Origin: Microcaldota archaeon
GTDB lineage: Archaea; Micrarchaeota; Micrarchaeia; Anstonellales; Bilamarchaeaceae
Reading direction: 5' to 3'
Length of the DNA stretch: 18,464 bases
Assembly: GCA_021823425.1 (NCBI GenBank)
Contig: JAKANX010000009.1
Coordinates: forward strand, 1-18,464
Both the position numbers and the translations under genes were made by a program. The stretch's first letter is position 1, and each line of letters starts with the position of its first letter. A model generated the notes under the pieces. The model had not been told where the DNA came from and searched no databases. It saw only the letters and a list, made by a program, of their open reading frames with translations. Shown one piece after another: positions 7,149-14,053 of this stretch.

Positions 7149-7202
7149 AACGCTAAACCCTGAACCCGGAACGCTCGGGTGCCCAACCAGTCCCCTCGGC
7201 CC
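7149..7202 (-). repeat. Extra 3'-domain copy of family I (54-base exact repeat)
   Basis: Identical over 54 bases to 7001-7054, the 3' domain of copy 1 (G-rich segment plus the ACCCG/CGGGT hairpin), but without the 5' block and with no TATA box of its own. It lies downstream of copy 2 on the minus strand, so it may be the second half of a longer copy-2 transcript or the trace of a partial duplication. Perfect identity indicates recent duplication or gene conversion. Confidence 0.7.
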
Positions 7203-7248
7203 AAACCCGACCGTGGACCGTTTTCAGTTTTGGGTTTCCAGCAAACGG

Positions 7249-7346
7249 AAAACACGAGACCGGGAACGCTCGGCGGTCAGACCAGTCCCCTCGGCCCCTC
7301 ATTGGCTTGGGTAAATTAGTAAAATCATCGGGGCTCCGGTTCATCC
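7249..7346 (-). ncRNA. Putative structured small RNA, copy 2 of tandem family I
   Basis: Minus-strand TATA-like GATTTAAG (7369-7377) lies 26 bases before 7346, where the same GGATGAACCGG block as copy 1 begins. The predicted RNA is about 98 bases and ends at a T-run (7249-7252). The insert after GATGA is 13 bases and unrelated to the 14-base insert of copy 1, while flanking parts are conserved. The 3' hairpin differs in sequence but keeps pairing (ACCG/CGGT here, ACCCG/CGGGT in copy 1, both around AGCGTTC), which favours selection on RNA structure. An ATG near the 5' end opens a frame in each copy, but the frame shifts by one between copies, so conserved bases encode different residues. Transcript ends are inferred. 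Confidence 0.55.
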
Positions 7347-7368
7347 TGCTCCTAATTCGGGATGCGGG

Positions 7369-7377
7369 CTTAAATCG
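7369..7377 (-). promoter_or_regulatory. TATA-like box for small RNA copy 2
   Basis: CGATTTAAG on the minus strand, flanked upstream by GGAAA. The same arrangement, GGAAAGGATTTAAAC, lies before copy 1 (about 7126-7140). Both are centred 26 bases from the first base of the conserved 5' block, the expected distance between an archaeal TATA box and its start site. Confidence 0.5.
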
Positions 7378-7426
7378 TTTCCGGGGGGGAGCAAAGGCAT
7401 AAAAAATGTGCCCGCAAAGTTTTTGC

Positions 7427-7675
7427 ATGGAAGAACAAGAGCGCGGGAACCCGCACGCCGTCCAGATTGGAGGGGGCTCCATATTCCTCATATGCGCGAT
7501 ACTGGCGATAGCGCTGCTCTGGGCGAATTGCTCGCACGGGTACGCCGAGGGCTACGTGGGCAACATCTGCAAGAACGGAGCGAGCATCTGGGACATGATT
7601 TCCATCGTATGCTGTTCCCCGCTCTACCTGATTTTCCTGATATTCTTCGCAAAGATACCCCTGCGGTTCTGGTAG
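7427..7675 (+). CDS. Small membrane protein, two predicted helices
   Basis: 82 residues from ATG 7427. A short polar N-terminus (MEEQERGNPHAVQIGGG) is followed by a membrane helix (SIFLICAILAIALLWA), an exposed loop of about 25 residues with NCSHGYAEGYVGNICKNG, and a second hydrophobic helix with two adjacent cysteines (IVCCSPLYLIFLIFF). Four cysteines in total may pair or bind metal. Start choice: another ATG exists at 7406, but ATAAAAAA (7399-7406) overlaps it and is centred 25 bases from ATG 7427, so a leaderless start at 7427 fits. Family not recognised. It is divergent from the small RNA units, whose promoter is only about 20 bases away. Confidence 0.65.
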   Translation: MEEQERGNPHAVQIGGGSIFLICAILAIALLWANCSHGYAEGYVGNICKNGASIWDMISIVCCSPLYLIFLIFFAKIPLRFW

Positions 7676-7757
7676 CTGCCTTTTTCCCCCGGAACGAAAG
7701 AATTATTAGGCGCCCCTGAGTGATAAATGAGGGGAAAAATAGACTTTTGTGATTGCT

Positions 7758-9002
7758 ATGGAACAGAAAAAAGCACCAAGGCAGGGAGACGAGCATGGCG
7801 GGCAGGCGCCAGGAAGCCCTGTTTCCGGAAAGGGGCCGCTCGGGGAAGGCATTATGGACGCGCGGCGCCAGAGGGAGCTGCTTGCACAGGCGGAGGCGCA
7901 CCTGTCCAGAAAGGAATTCAACGAGGCGGGCAGGAAATTCGGCATGCTCGCGCAGGCCGTGATTGGCGCAAAGAAGGGGGCGGATTTTGAGGAAGACGAT
8001 TACAAGGCGCTGCTGGGAGCGGGAAGGTACTTCGCGTTCGCGGCAGGGCAGGCGCCGGAGGGAAGCCCCGCAGGCGCGGCATTCTTGAAGAACTCCGCGG
8101 CGTGCTACGACGCGATTTCAAAGGCGTTCATAGTCCAATACGCGGAAACCCCGGACCGCGCGGACCCTTACGCGAGCGCCGTGGACTTCGCCTTCATAGT
8201 CGGCCAATATTCGCAAAGAACCCTTTACCCCGTTTTCTACTCGGGCAGGGACGCGGAAACCCCGAACATTTTCATAGAGGCGGCACGGTCGTTCGCAAGG
8301 GTGGGCAACAATGCGCTTTCCGAGCGGTGCTGGGTGCACGGGCTCAAATGGAACGAGGCAATCATAGGGGCTGGCGGAAGCAGGCAGGCGCCCGAAGAAA
8401 CGATGCCCGCGCATGCGAGGCTGCTGGAAGAAGGTGCGAAAAAGACGATTTCAATTCAAATAGCGGAAATGGCGGTGAATTTCCTGACGAGCGTTTACAC
8501 CGACCCCACGGGCAAGGAGGGCGGCTGGGTGCACGCGATAGAGCTTCTCGCAGGGCTCGCTGGAATGGCGCCTCCGCAGAAGAAGGACGCTTTCATGGGC
8601 AGGGCCAAGGCGCTCTGCATGTCAGGAATAGAGCAACGGGAGGCGGAACTTGCAAAAAGCAGGGACGACAAGGGTTACGACGGACAGATTACGCAGCTGG
8701 GGCTTGCACAGCGGCTCGTGAAGCTTTACGACTGGGCGGCCAAGAACGTGACCGCGGGCTACGCGGACAGGAGGCTTGACAACCTCAGCCTCATCGTGAA
8801 ACTGGCCAAGGACCTGAACAAGGAATCGGTCCTTCTCGAATACGAGGCGGAATTCAGGCGCCTGCGCGAGGAGAAGGGAGGCAGGCAGGACGACCGCTCG
8901 GGCATAGAGCGCATAGTCACCGCGCTGCTCAAGCTTCCGGAATTCATGGAAAGGGTCGAGGCGGAACTTGCAGAGCTGCGCAAGAGGGGAGGCGGGGAGT
9001 AG
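7758..9002 (+). CDS. Helical hypothetical protein, TPR/MIT-like
   Basis: About 414 residues, almost entirely alpha-helical. After a disordered Pro/Gly-rich start (about 1-35) come repeated helix pairs, for example AHLSRKEFNEAGRKFGMLAQAVI, which looks like the first helices of a MIT or TPR-type bundle, then FLKNSAACYDAISKAFIVQ and ARSFARVGNNALSERCWVHGLKWNEA. The last third is a charged helical stretch (QREAELAKSRDD..., LEYEAEFRRLREEKGG, MERVEAELAELRKRGGGE) that may form a coiled coil. No catalytic motif, signal peptide or membrane span. A GTG at 7749 in frame is an alternative start; GATAAAT (7722-7728) would place a leaderless start close to that GTG. It is followed by an independently promoted antiporter gene. 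Family not recognised with confidence. Confidence 0.75.
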   Translation: MEQKKAPRQGDEHGGQAPGSPVSGKGPLGEGIMDARRQRELLAQAEAHLSRKEFNEAGRKFGMLAQAVIGAKKGADFEEDDYKALLGAGRYFAFAAGQAPEGSPAGAAFLKNSAACYDAISKAFIVQYAETPDRADPYASAVDFAFIVGQYSQRTLYPVFYSGRDAETPNIFIEAARSFARVGNNALSERCWVHGLKWNEAIIGAGGSRQAPEETMPAHARLLEEGAKKTISIQIAEMAVNFLTSVYTDPTGKEGGWVHAIELLAGLAGMAPPQKKDAFMGRAKALCMSGIEQREAELAKSRDDKGYDGQITQLGLAQRLVKLYDWAAKNVTAGYADRRLDNLSLIVKLAKDLNKESVLLEYEAEFRRLREEKGGRQDDRSGIERIVTALLKLPEFMERVEAELAELRKRGGGE

Positions 9003-9034
9003 CATTTAATTCAACGTTATGAGTAGGGATATCC

Positions 9035-10381
9035 ATGGCTGACACCGTCTTGGTCGCGTTCGGGCTGCTCGGAACGATACTTTTCGTGGGATTCGCGGGA
9101 GAGCTGGTATTCAGGAAGTTTGAAATACCCGGAGTCCTTCTTTTGCTGCTGACCGGGTTTTTGCTCAGCCACGGCGGAATACAGTACGTGGACCCGTCGT
9201 TTGATGCCGCCTCGCTCGCATCGTATAGGACGCTTCTGGGGCCGCTCACGCTCATGGTGATACTGTTCGACGGCGGGATGCTGCTGAACATTTACACGGT
9301 GATAAAGCAGAGCGTCCGGCCATTCTTGTTCGGGCTCTTGATTGTGCTTTTCACCGCCGGCGCCACCGCGCTCATCGCGCATTACCTTTTCAGAATCGAC
9401 ATGATGGCAGGCGTGCTGCTGGGGGTGATGCTCAGCGGGAGCAGCCCTGCGATAACTATACCGGTTGCAAGCAAGCTAAAAATTCCGGACGACGCCAAGA
9501 CGTTCATAATACTGGAGCCTTCATTCACGGACGTGCTCTGCGCGGTTCTCGTCATCACCGTAACTGCGATGATGTTCACGAACACCGCGGTGAGCGCCCA
9601 GGACACGGGCAAGGAACTCCTCTCCATGTTCTCAATAGGCGCGGTCGTGGGCGCAGTCGGAGGGGTAATCTGGGTCGCGCTGCTCAGCCGCATCGGAAAG
9701 CTCACGGATTACATATACATGGCGACGCTGGCCGTTTTGCTTTTCATGTTCGTCTTCGTAGAATACTTCGGGGCCAGCGGATACATCGCCGCGATAGTGT
9801 TCGGGCTCGTGCTCGGCAACCGCCACGAGATTGACAGCATGCTGAAGCTGGAGGTGGAGCACACCGGGGACGCGGACAAGCTCAAGCCGTTCCATGCTGA
9901 AATCTCCTTTTTCCTCAGGACGATATTCTTCACTTATCTGGGCATGATTGTGAACCTTGGGAGCATAATCAGCATGCTGCCCATCAGCGTGGCGATAATG
10001 GCTGCGCTCGTAATAGCGAGAGCAATAGCCACGCGCCTTAGCACGCTGGGCAGCCCCATTTCCAAATTCAACAACCTCATATCCGCGTTCTCGGACAGGG
10101 GCCTGAGTGTCGCAGTGCTCTCAACATATCCCCTGCTTTACGTGACCGACAAGAGCCCGCTCTTTTCAACGGTGAAGCAGTTCCCTGACATCGCTTTCAC
10201 CATCATAATACTTGCGGCAATAGTGAGCACTATTGGGATTGCGCTCACCAAGCCCAAGAACGGAACGGAAGTAATGGAGCCTTCGGTGAAAATCTCCAAG
10301 CCCGAAGAAAACGACGCGGAAAAGGAAAGGATGCGGGAGGTGCTCCACAGCGCGCTGGGCAACGGCGCAAAAAGGCAGTGA
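9035..10381 (+). CDS. Cation/proton antiporter (CPA superfamily)
   Basis: 448 residues with about twelve membrane helices and a charged cytosolic tail (about 415-448). Features of the Na+/H+ exchanger fold: an early LLLLLTGFLLSH helix, LFDGGMLLN near residue 80, the unwound-helix region VMLSGSSPAITIPV, and the ion-binding helix ILEPSFTDVLCAV with E161 and D166. FFLRTIFFTYLGMIV and the late RGLSVAVLSTYPLL helix are also typical. It should exchange Na+ or K+ for H+ at the cytoplasmic membrane. The position before the essential Asp is Thr165 rather than the Asn of electroneutral NhaP/NHE types or the Asp of electrogenic NapA types, so stoichiometry is not predictable. There is no RCK/TrkA domain. 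CATTTAAT (9003-9010) is a plausible TATA box just after the preceding stop. Confidence 0.92.
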   Translation: MADTVLVAFGLLGTILFVGFAGELVFRKFEIPGVLLLLLTGFLLSHGGIQYVDPSFDAASLASYRTLLGPLTLMVILFDGGMLLNIYTVIKQSVRPFLFGLLIVLFTAGATALIAHYLFRIDMMAGVLLGVMLSGSSPAITIPVASKLKIPDDAKTFIILEPSFTDVLCAVLVITVTAMMFTNTAVSAQDTGKELLSMFSIGAVVGAVGGVIWVALLSRIGKLTDYIYMATLAVLLFMFVFVEYFGASGYIAAIVFGLVLGNRHEIDSMLKLEVEHTGDADKLKPFHAEISFFLRTIFFTYLGMIVNLGSIISMLPISVAIMAALVIARAIATRLSTLGSPISKFNNLISAFSDRGLSVAVLSTYPLLYVTDKSPLFSTVKQFPDIAFTIIILAAIVSTIGIALTKPKNGTEVMEPSVKISKPEENDAEKERMREVLHSALGNGAKRQ

Positions 10382-10412
10382 TTTTTATACATTAGGCTGG
10401 TTCGTTTACCCC

Positions 10413-11084
10413 ATGGTCGCAGGATTCTGGAAAAAGGCGGCTCTTCTGTATGCGTCAGCGCTCCTCGTGTGCGGGCTGATGTTCTTCCTGCCCGCCGGGA
10501 CTTTTGACTATTGGCAGGCGTGGGCCTACCTCGCGATAATAGCCGCGCTCGCACTTTTCGTAATTCTCTATTTCATGAAGAACGACCCCGAATTCCTTGA
10601 ACGCAGGCTGCAAATGAGGGAGAAGGAGGCGCAGCAGAAACGAGTAGTGGCGTTCGGATTGCTCATATTCATAGTGGGATTCCTGCTTCCGGGCTTTGAT
10701 AAGCGCTACGGCTGGTCGTTCATCCCCTTCGAGTACGTGGTTGCGGCGGACGCGGTGGTTCTGCTCGGCTACTGGCTTGTTTTCCTCGTTTTCAGGGAGA
10801 ACAGCTACGCCGGAAGGACAGTTCGGGTGGAGAAGGGCCAGAAGGTGATTTCCACGGGCCCCTATTCGGTGATTAGGCACCCGATGTACTTCGGCATGAT
10901 TTTCATGTACCTAGCTACTCCGATTGCGCTCGGCTCGTACGTCGCTTTCCCGGTGTTCCTGCTCGTTCTGCCCATGCTGGTTTTCAGGATATTGAACGAG
11001 GAGGAGGTGCTCGGCAGGGAACTGCCCGGCTACAAGGAATATTGCAAGAGGGTGAGGTACAGGCTCATTCCTTTTGTCTGGTGA
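10413..11084 (+). CDS. ICMT/PEMT-like membrane methyltransferase
   Basis: 223 residues with about five membrane helices. The C-terminal half carries the signature of the isoprenylcysteine carboxyl methyltransferase / phospholipid methyltransferase family: GQKVISTGPYSVIRHPMYFG (GPY near 149-151, RHP 155-157), then a double helix and LNEEEVLGRELPGYKEYCKRVRYRLIPFVW with the conserved E-E and Y-x2-Y. In the family these residues bind S-adenosylmethionine and the substrate at the membrane surface. The prokaryotic substrates are mostly unknown; lipid or prenylated small molecules are likely. TTTTTATA (10382-10389) directly after the antiporter stop gives it its own promoter, about 27 bases before the ATG. 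The last 20 bases overlap the convergent TPR gene. Confidence 0.88.
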   Translation: MVAGFWKKAALLYASALLVCGLMFFLPAGTFDYWQAWAYLAIIAALALFVILYFMKNDPEFLERRLQMREKEAQQKRVVAFGLLIFIVGFLLPGFDKRYGWSFIPFEYVVAADAVVLLGYWLVFLVFRENSYAGRTVRVEKGQKVISTGPYSVIRHPMYFGMIFMYLATPIALGSYVAFPVFLLVLPMLVFRILNEEEVLGRELPGYKEYCKRVRYRLIPFVW

Positions 11085-12042
11085 ACGAGTCCGCCTTTTC
11101 GAAATCCTTTTCCGCCTCCTTTTCCTTCCCGAGCTTTCCGTACGCTATTCCGCGGTTGTTGTACGCTGCCTCGTATTCCGGATTCAGGGCTATCGCTTTT
11201 GTGTAATCCGCGATTGCCTCCTCGTATTTTTCCAGCGAGACGTAGGCATTGCCGCGGTTGTAGAACGCAGCCGCGTGGCTTGGGTCTATGGACAATGCCT
11301 TTGTGAATTCGTCAACCGCCTCCTTGAACTGGCTTATCCCGAGGAATGCCGTGCCGCGGTTGTTGTAGGCAGGCACGTACGAGGGGCTGAGCGCTATCGC
11401 CATTCCGAAATCGGCTATCGCCTCGTAATATTTTTCAAGCATCATTTGCGCGTTCCCGCGGTTGTAGTACGCGAGGAAGTTCCTCGGATCTGTTGCTATT
11501 GAGCGATTGTAGCTTTCCAAGGCTTTTCCGTAATCGCCCTGCCTCGCGTACGCACGGCCCCTGTTCATGTGGGAGAACGAATCGGCCATATCGTCCGCGC
11601 CGGTCTCGCACACAACCGGATGCCTGTCCTTGAGCGCGTCCTTGAACGTGAATGTTCCGTCAGTAGTTTCAAGAAGGAAGCTCTTGGTGACGATGAGCAT
11701 GTGGTCCGGGGTGGAGACGAAGCTCGCGTCTATTTCCAGCCCCTTTGCGACGTCGTAAACGAGGAATGCGGAGTTCTTGCAGTCCCACTTTTTCTTGTCC
11801 AAGGATTCGGAAATGAAATTCCGCCTCGTTTCTCCGGGCTGCACGCCTAAATTTTTCAGCACGCCCTTGATTTCCGCCACGAACGGGCCTTCCTGGCCGG
11901 GCTTTATTTTCGCCTCGTTTTTCATAAAATTTACGGCGGATTTGACCAATTCCGCGTATTTTTCCGAGTATTGCTTCGCCTTTTCAGGCTCGCCTTCGAG
12001 CTCTATGAAAATTCTCCGTATGCCTGCTAATTCCTTATCCAT
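11065..12042 (-). CDS. Transglutaminase-like domain fused to five TPR repeats
   Basis: 325 residues. The N-terminal part (1 to about 150) resembles a transglutaminase-like cysteine protease fold: C88 in WDCKNSAFLVYDVAKGL begins the helix, H114 lies in TPDHMLIV, and an acidic pair E125/D128 in LLETTDGTF completes a possible Cys-His-Asp triad. Residues 154-323 are five consecutive 34-residue TPR units, each with the YNRG/NNRG start and DP/NP end of Sel1-unlike canonical TPRs. It is probably a cytosolic peptidase or crosslinking-type enzyme that uses TPRs to bind partners; there is no signal peptide. The TATA box TTTTTATA (12064-12071, minus strand) is 25 bases from ATG 12042. It converges with, and overlaps by 20 bases, the methyltransferase gene. 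TPR call firm, triad call moderate. Confidence 0.88.
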   Translation of the reverse strand: MDKELAGIRRIFIELEGEPEKAKQYSEKYAELVKSAVNFMKNEAKIKPGQEGPFVAEIKGVLKNLGVQPGETRRNFISESLDKKKWDCKNSAFLVYDVAKGLEIDASFVSTPDHMLIVTKSFLLETTDGTFTFKDALKDRHPVVCETGADDMADSFSHMNRGRAYARQGDYGKALESYNRSIATDPRNFLAYYNRGNAQMMLEKYYEAIADFGMAIALSPSYVPAYNNRGTAFLGISQFKEAVDEFTKALSIDPSHAAAFYNRGNAYVSLEKYEEAIADYTKAIALNPEYEAAYNNRGIAYGKLGKEKEAEKDFEKADSFTRQKE

Positions 12043-12124
12043 ATCGTCATTTCGGTTGCAGGATATAAAAACGATGCTAAACCGAACGTCAAAAATTATA
12101 AATGCGGGAAACTACCCACTCTAT

Positions 12125-12601
12125 ATGAAAATTGAAAAGCGAACGAAATTCTCGCTGGTTTACAACGCCCGGCTGTTCAGGGGAATTGTCGGGAAGACGA
12201 ATCAAAAAGCCCTTGCTGAATGGGCGATTGATTGCGCGGAGCGCGTATTGCCTTATTTCGAGAAAAAATACCCCAAGGATAAACGGCCCAGAGTGGCGAT
12301 TGAAACCCTCCAAAAATGGATGGAAACAGGGGTTTTCAGCATGGCTGTAATACGAAAGGCATCTCTGGATTCCCATGCTGCTGCACGGGAAGTCGGCGAG
12401 GATAATTCTGCCCGGTCGGCTGCACGGGCTGCTGGGCAGGCTGTTGCGGCCGCGCACGTGCCGATGCATTCGATTGGGGCCGCGATTTACGCTCTTCAGG
12501 CGATTTACAGGGCTACAGATTCCGATGCTGCCGTGGCAAAAGAACGAAAATGGCAATATGAAAGATTGGTAAAACTGAGGAAAAAGACGATAAGAAAATG
12601 A
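12125..12601 (+). CDS. Imm-5-like putative immunity protein
   Basis: 158 residues from ATG 12125, helical throughout. The pattern AEWAIDCAERVLPYFEKKYPKD...RPRVAIETLQKWM, followed by an Ala/His-rich helical segment (LDSHAAAREV, SAARAAGQAVAAAHVPMHSIGAAIYALQAI), matches what I recall of the Imm-5-like family annotated as putative immunity proteins, known from archaea and bacteria. Those are named from toxin-neighbour context; direct function is mostly untested, and no polymorphic toxin is seen beside this copy. TTATAAAT (12096-12103) is 25 bases from the ATG. The frame is open further upstream (to 11777) but that part is antisense to the TPR gene. Base use is more AT-rich than in the genes to the left. 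The stop overlaps the first dispersed family II element. Confidence 0.75.
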   Translation: MKIEKRTKFSLVYNARLFRGIVGKTNQKALAEWAIDCAERVLPYFEKKYPKDKRPRVAIETLQKWMETGVFSMAVIRKASLDSHAAAREVGEDNSARSAARAAGQAVAAAHVPMHSIGAAIYALQAIYRATDSDAAVAKERKWQYERLVKLRKKTIRK

Positions 12602-12692
12602 AGTGAACGCCCAGGCGCCCGTCTTGAACGCATCAAGACCATTCGTCCTGATTTGGCCCTTGCGCTCCTTCTGCTTGCTGCGATTAAAAAAA
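12600..12692 (-). ncRNA. Family II element, copy 1 (putative small RNA)
   Basis: First of three well-kept copies of a dispersed element. On the minus strand, TTTTTTTAAT (12683-12692) is centred about 23 bases before GCGCAAGGGCC (starting 12665), then a perfect 7-bp hairpin GTCTTGA/TCAAGAC (12633-12639 and 12621-12627, loop of five), then a GC-rich end. Thirty-four consecutive bases (12647-12680) are identical to copy 3 (17390-17423). The distal hairpin found in copies 2 and 3 is degenerate here because the element runs into the stop codon of the preceding gene. Transcription and strand are inferred from the TATA spacing. Confidence 0.5.
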
Positions 12693-12814
12693 GCGCATGG
12701 ATTTGAGGAAGAATTGAACCTAAATTGGGATTTCGAGAAGCGCGGACGCTGAAAATCCCATAAAGTTTTAAAAATATCCTCGTGAAGAAGGATTGTCAAA
12801 CGAATGTTGATTTT

Positions 12815-14053
12815 ATGAAAATAAGAGTTAACAGACTTATATCCAGGCTACATTCAGTTAACCGAGATGTAACGCACGGCATCGCCAAGTTCATTGAAAT
12901 GGTGGGCGAACCCAGATTAAAAGTGGCGATAATAAGCTATTATTTTGAAGCCCCGACGTTATCCGGCGTCGGAGTGCACGCCAAGAATCTTGCGGAACAC
13001 CTTTCCAAAAGCGGATGCGAGGTTCATGTATTCTGCAGCAGTTCTGAAGGATCCAACTACAAGGACAACGGAGTAACGATACACCCCATTGAACCAATTT
13101 TGATACCTCACGGGGACCAGTTCTCAGGGCAAATGCTTGATTATGATGTCTTTGAATCAGAAGTCATAAAGGAACTGATAAGGGAGAACGCAACTCGAAG
13201 GTTCGATATCATCCACACTCACGGCGCGCTCACGAAAGCGGCATTCATATTGAAAAAAACGCGCGGAATCCGGTGGGTACACACATTCCATGCAATCGAA
13301 AAATTACGGGTACGGCAGCTAAGCCGGGAAGAGAAGGACTTTGAAGACCTCATCTCGTGGATAGAGAGCACGGTCAACCATTGCGATGGCGCGATTTTTG
13401 TTTCCAAGTCGCTTTTAGACGAAGCCAGGGGCCATTATACGCTGAAATCAACGAGGGTAATTCCGAACGGAGTCGATTTGAGCGTATTCAGTTGTTCCCC
13501 GATAACAAAAAAGAACGTTTTATTTATCGGGCGATTCAGCAAGGAGAAAGGCATTGAATATTTGCCCGGGATAATCGCGCGGGTCATGGAGGTAAAGGAT
13601 GCGACATTTACGGCCGTTTGCCCTTATGACACACTAGGGGACGATTTAAAGGAGATACGGGGGATTATGCAAAAACAGGAAGAACATTTCAAAGGAAGGA
13701 TCAGGATAATAGAAAAAAGACAGCATCCAGAAACGCTTAGAAAACTTTATTCGGACTGCCAGGTATACATCCAGCCTTCGAAATACGAGTCGTTCGGGAT
13801 ATGCATCGTTGAAGCAATGGCGACAGGGCGCCCGGTCGTTTCATTCAATGTTGGCGGCATCCCGGAGGTAATAGGCGGTGCAGGAATCATCGCACACAAC
13901 AAAAACGAAATGACACATGCGATCGTAGAACTGCTGGAAGACAAAAAAAGGTGTGCTGACATAGGAAAAATGGCGAGCGAAAGAGTACGCATGTTTGACT
14001 GGGATTCCATCGCAAAAACAATCATCGGTTACTATAATGAGGTTGCAAAATGA
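12815..14053 (+). CDS. Glycosyltransferase family 4 (GT-B fold)
   Basis: About 412 residues. The N-terminal Rossmann half begins KVAIISYYFEAPTLSGVGVHAKNLAEHL, the usual GT4 pattern with a glycine-rich nucleotide/acceptor loop, and includes DIIHTHGALTKAA. The linker IPNGVDLSVF leads into the donor-binding half (NVLFIGRFSKEKGIEYLPGI), with the retaining-enzyme E-x7-E motif at E325/E333 (KYESFGICIVEAMATGRPVV). It likely transfers a sugar from a nucleotide-sugar to a lipid, glycan or small acceptor at the membrane face. Start options are GTG 12782, ATG 12815 and ATG 12899; TTTTAAAAAT at 12766-12775 places transcription near 12795, so 12815 is preferred. AT-rich codon use differs from genes before 12,050. 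The next gene overlaps by four bases (ATGA), so the two are coupled. Confidence 0.92.
   Translation: MKIRVNRLISRLHSVNRDVTHGIAKFIEMVGEPRLKVAIISYYFEAPTLSGVGVHAKNLAEHLSKSGCEVHVFCSSSEGSNYKDNGVTIHPIEPILIPHGDQFSGQMLDYDVFESEVIKELIRENATRRFDIIHTHGALTKAAFILKKTRGIRWVHTFHAIEKLRVRQLSREEKDFEDLISWIESTVNHCDGAIFVSKSLLDEARGHYTLKSTRVIPNGVDLSVFSCSPITKKNVLFIGRFSKEKGIEYLPGIIARVMEVKDATFTAVCPYDTLGDDLKEIRGIMQKQEEHFKGRIRIIEKRQHPETLRKLYSDCQVYIQPSKYESFGICIVEAMATGRPVVSFNVGGIPEVIGGAGIIAHNKNEMTHAIVELLEDKKRCADIGKMASERVRMFDWDSIAKTIIGYYNEVAK

Larger units (their letters stand above)
6941..7380 (-). repeat. Tandem non-coding repeat region, period 242 bases
   Basis: This stretch holds two tandem copies of a compound unit plus fragments. 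A 22-base identical block lies at 7083-7104 and 7325-7346 (242 apart). A 54-base identical block lies at 7001-7054 and 7149-7202, with a diverged third version at about 7252-7297 and a remnant at 6941-6955 (CCAGTCCC followed by TTCGGC). Between them, a third diverged block (about 6971-6997 and 7208-7244, with shared GGGTTTCC) also repeats. On the minus strand the order per unit is TATA box, 5' block, variable insert, G-rich domain, hairpin, T-run, then a second G-rich half. No reading frame is kept across copies. Confidence 0.8.

Noticed and set aside
7001..7202. CRISPR array
   Set aside because: Only two exact copies of a 54-base repeat, with unequal intervals that contain promoters and other repeats; no cas genes.
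6999..7346. Canonical C/D box RNA
   Set aside because: GATGA beside a CCCC stem is suggestive, but there is no CTGA at the expected place in either copy; kept only as a remark.
6800..7491. Long minus-strand frames through the repeats (6800-7255 and 7153-7491), each containing MNRSPD
   Set aside because: The two copies share DNA but the frame shifts by one after the variable insert, so conserved bases encode different residues. The first also overlaps the transporter gene.
11777..12124. N-terminal extension of the Imm-5-like gene
   Set aside because: Antisense to the TPR gene and interrupted by both genes' promoters; the TATA box points to ATG 12125.
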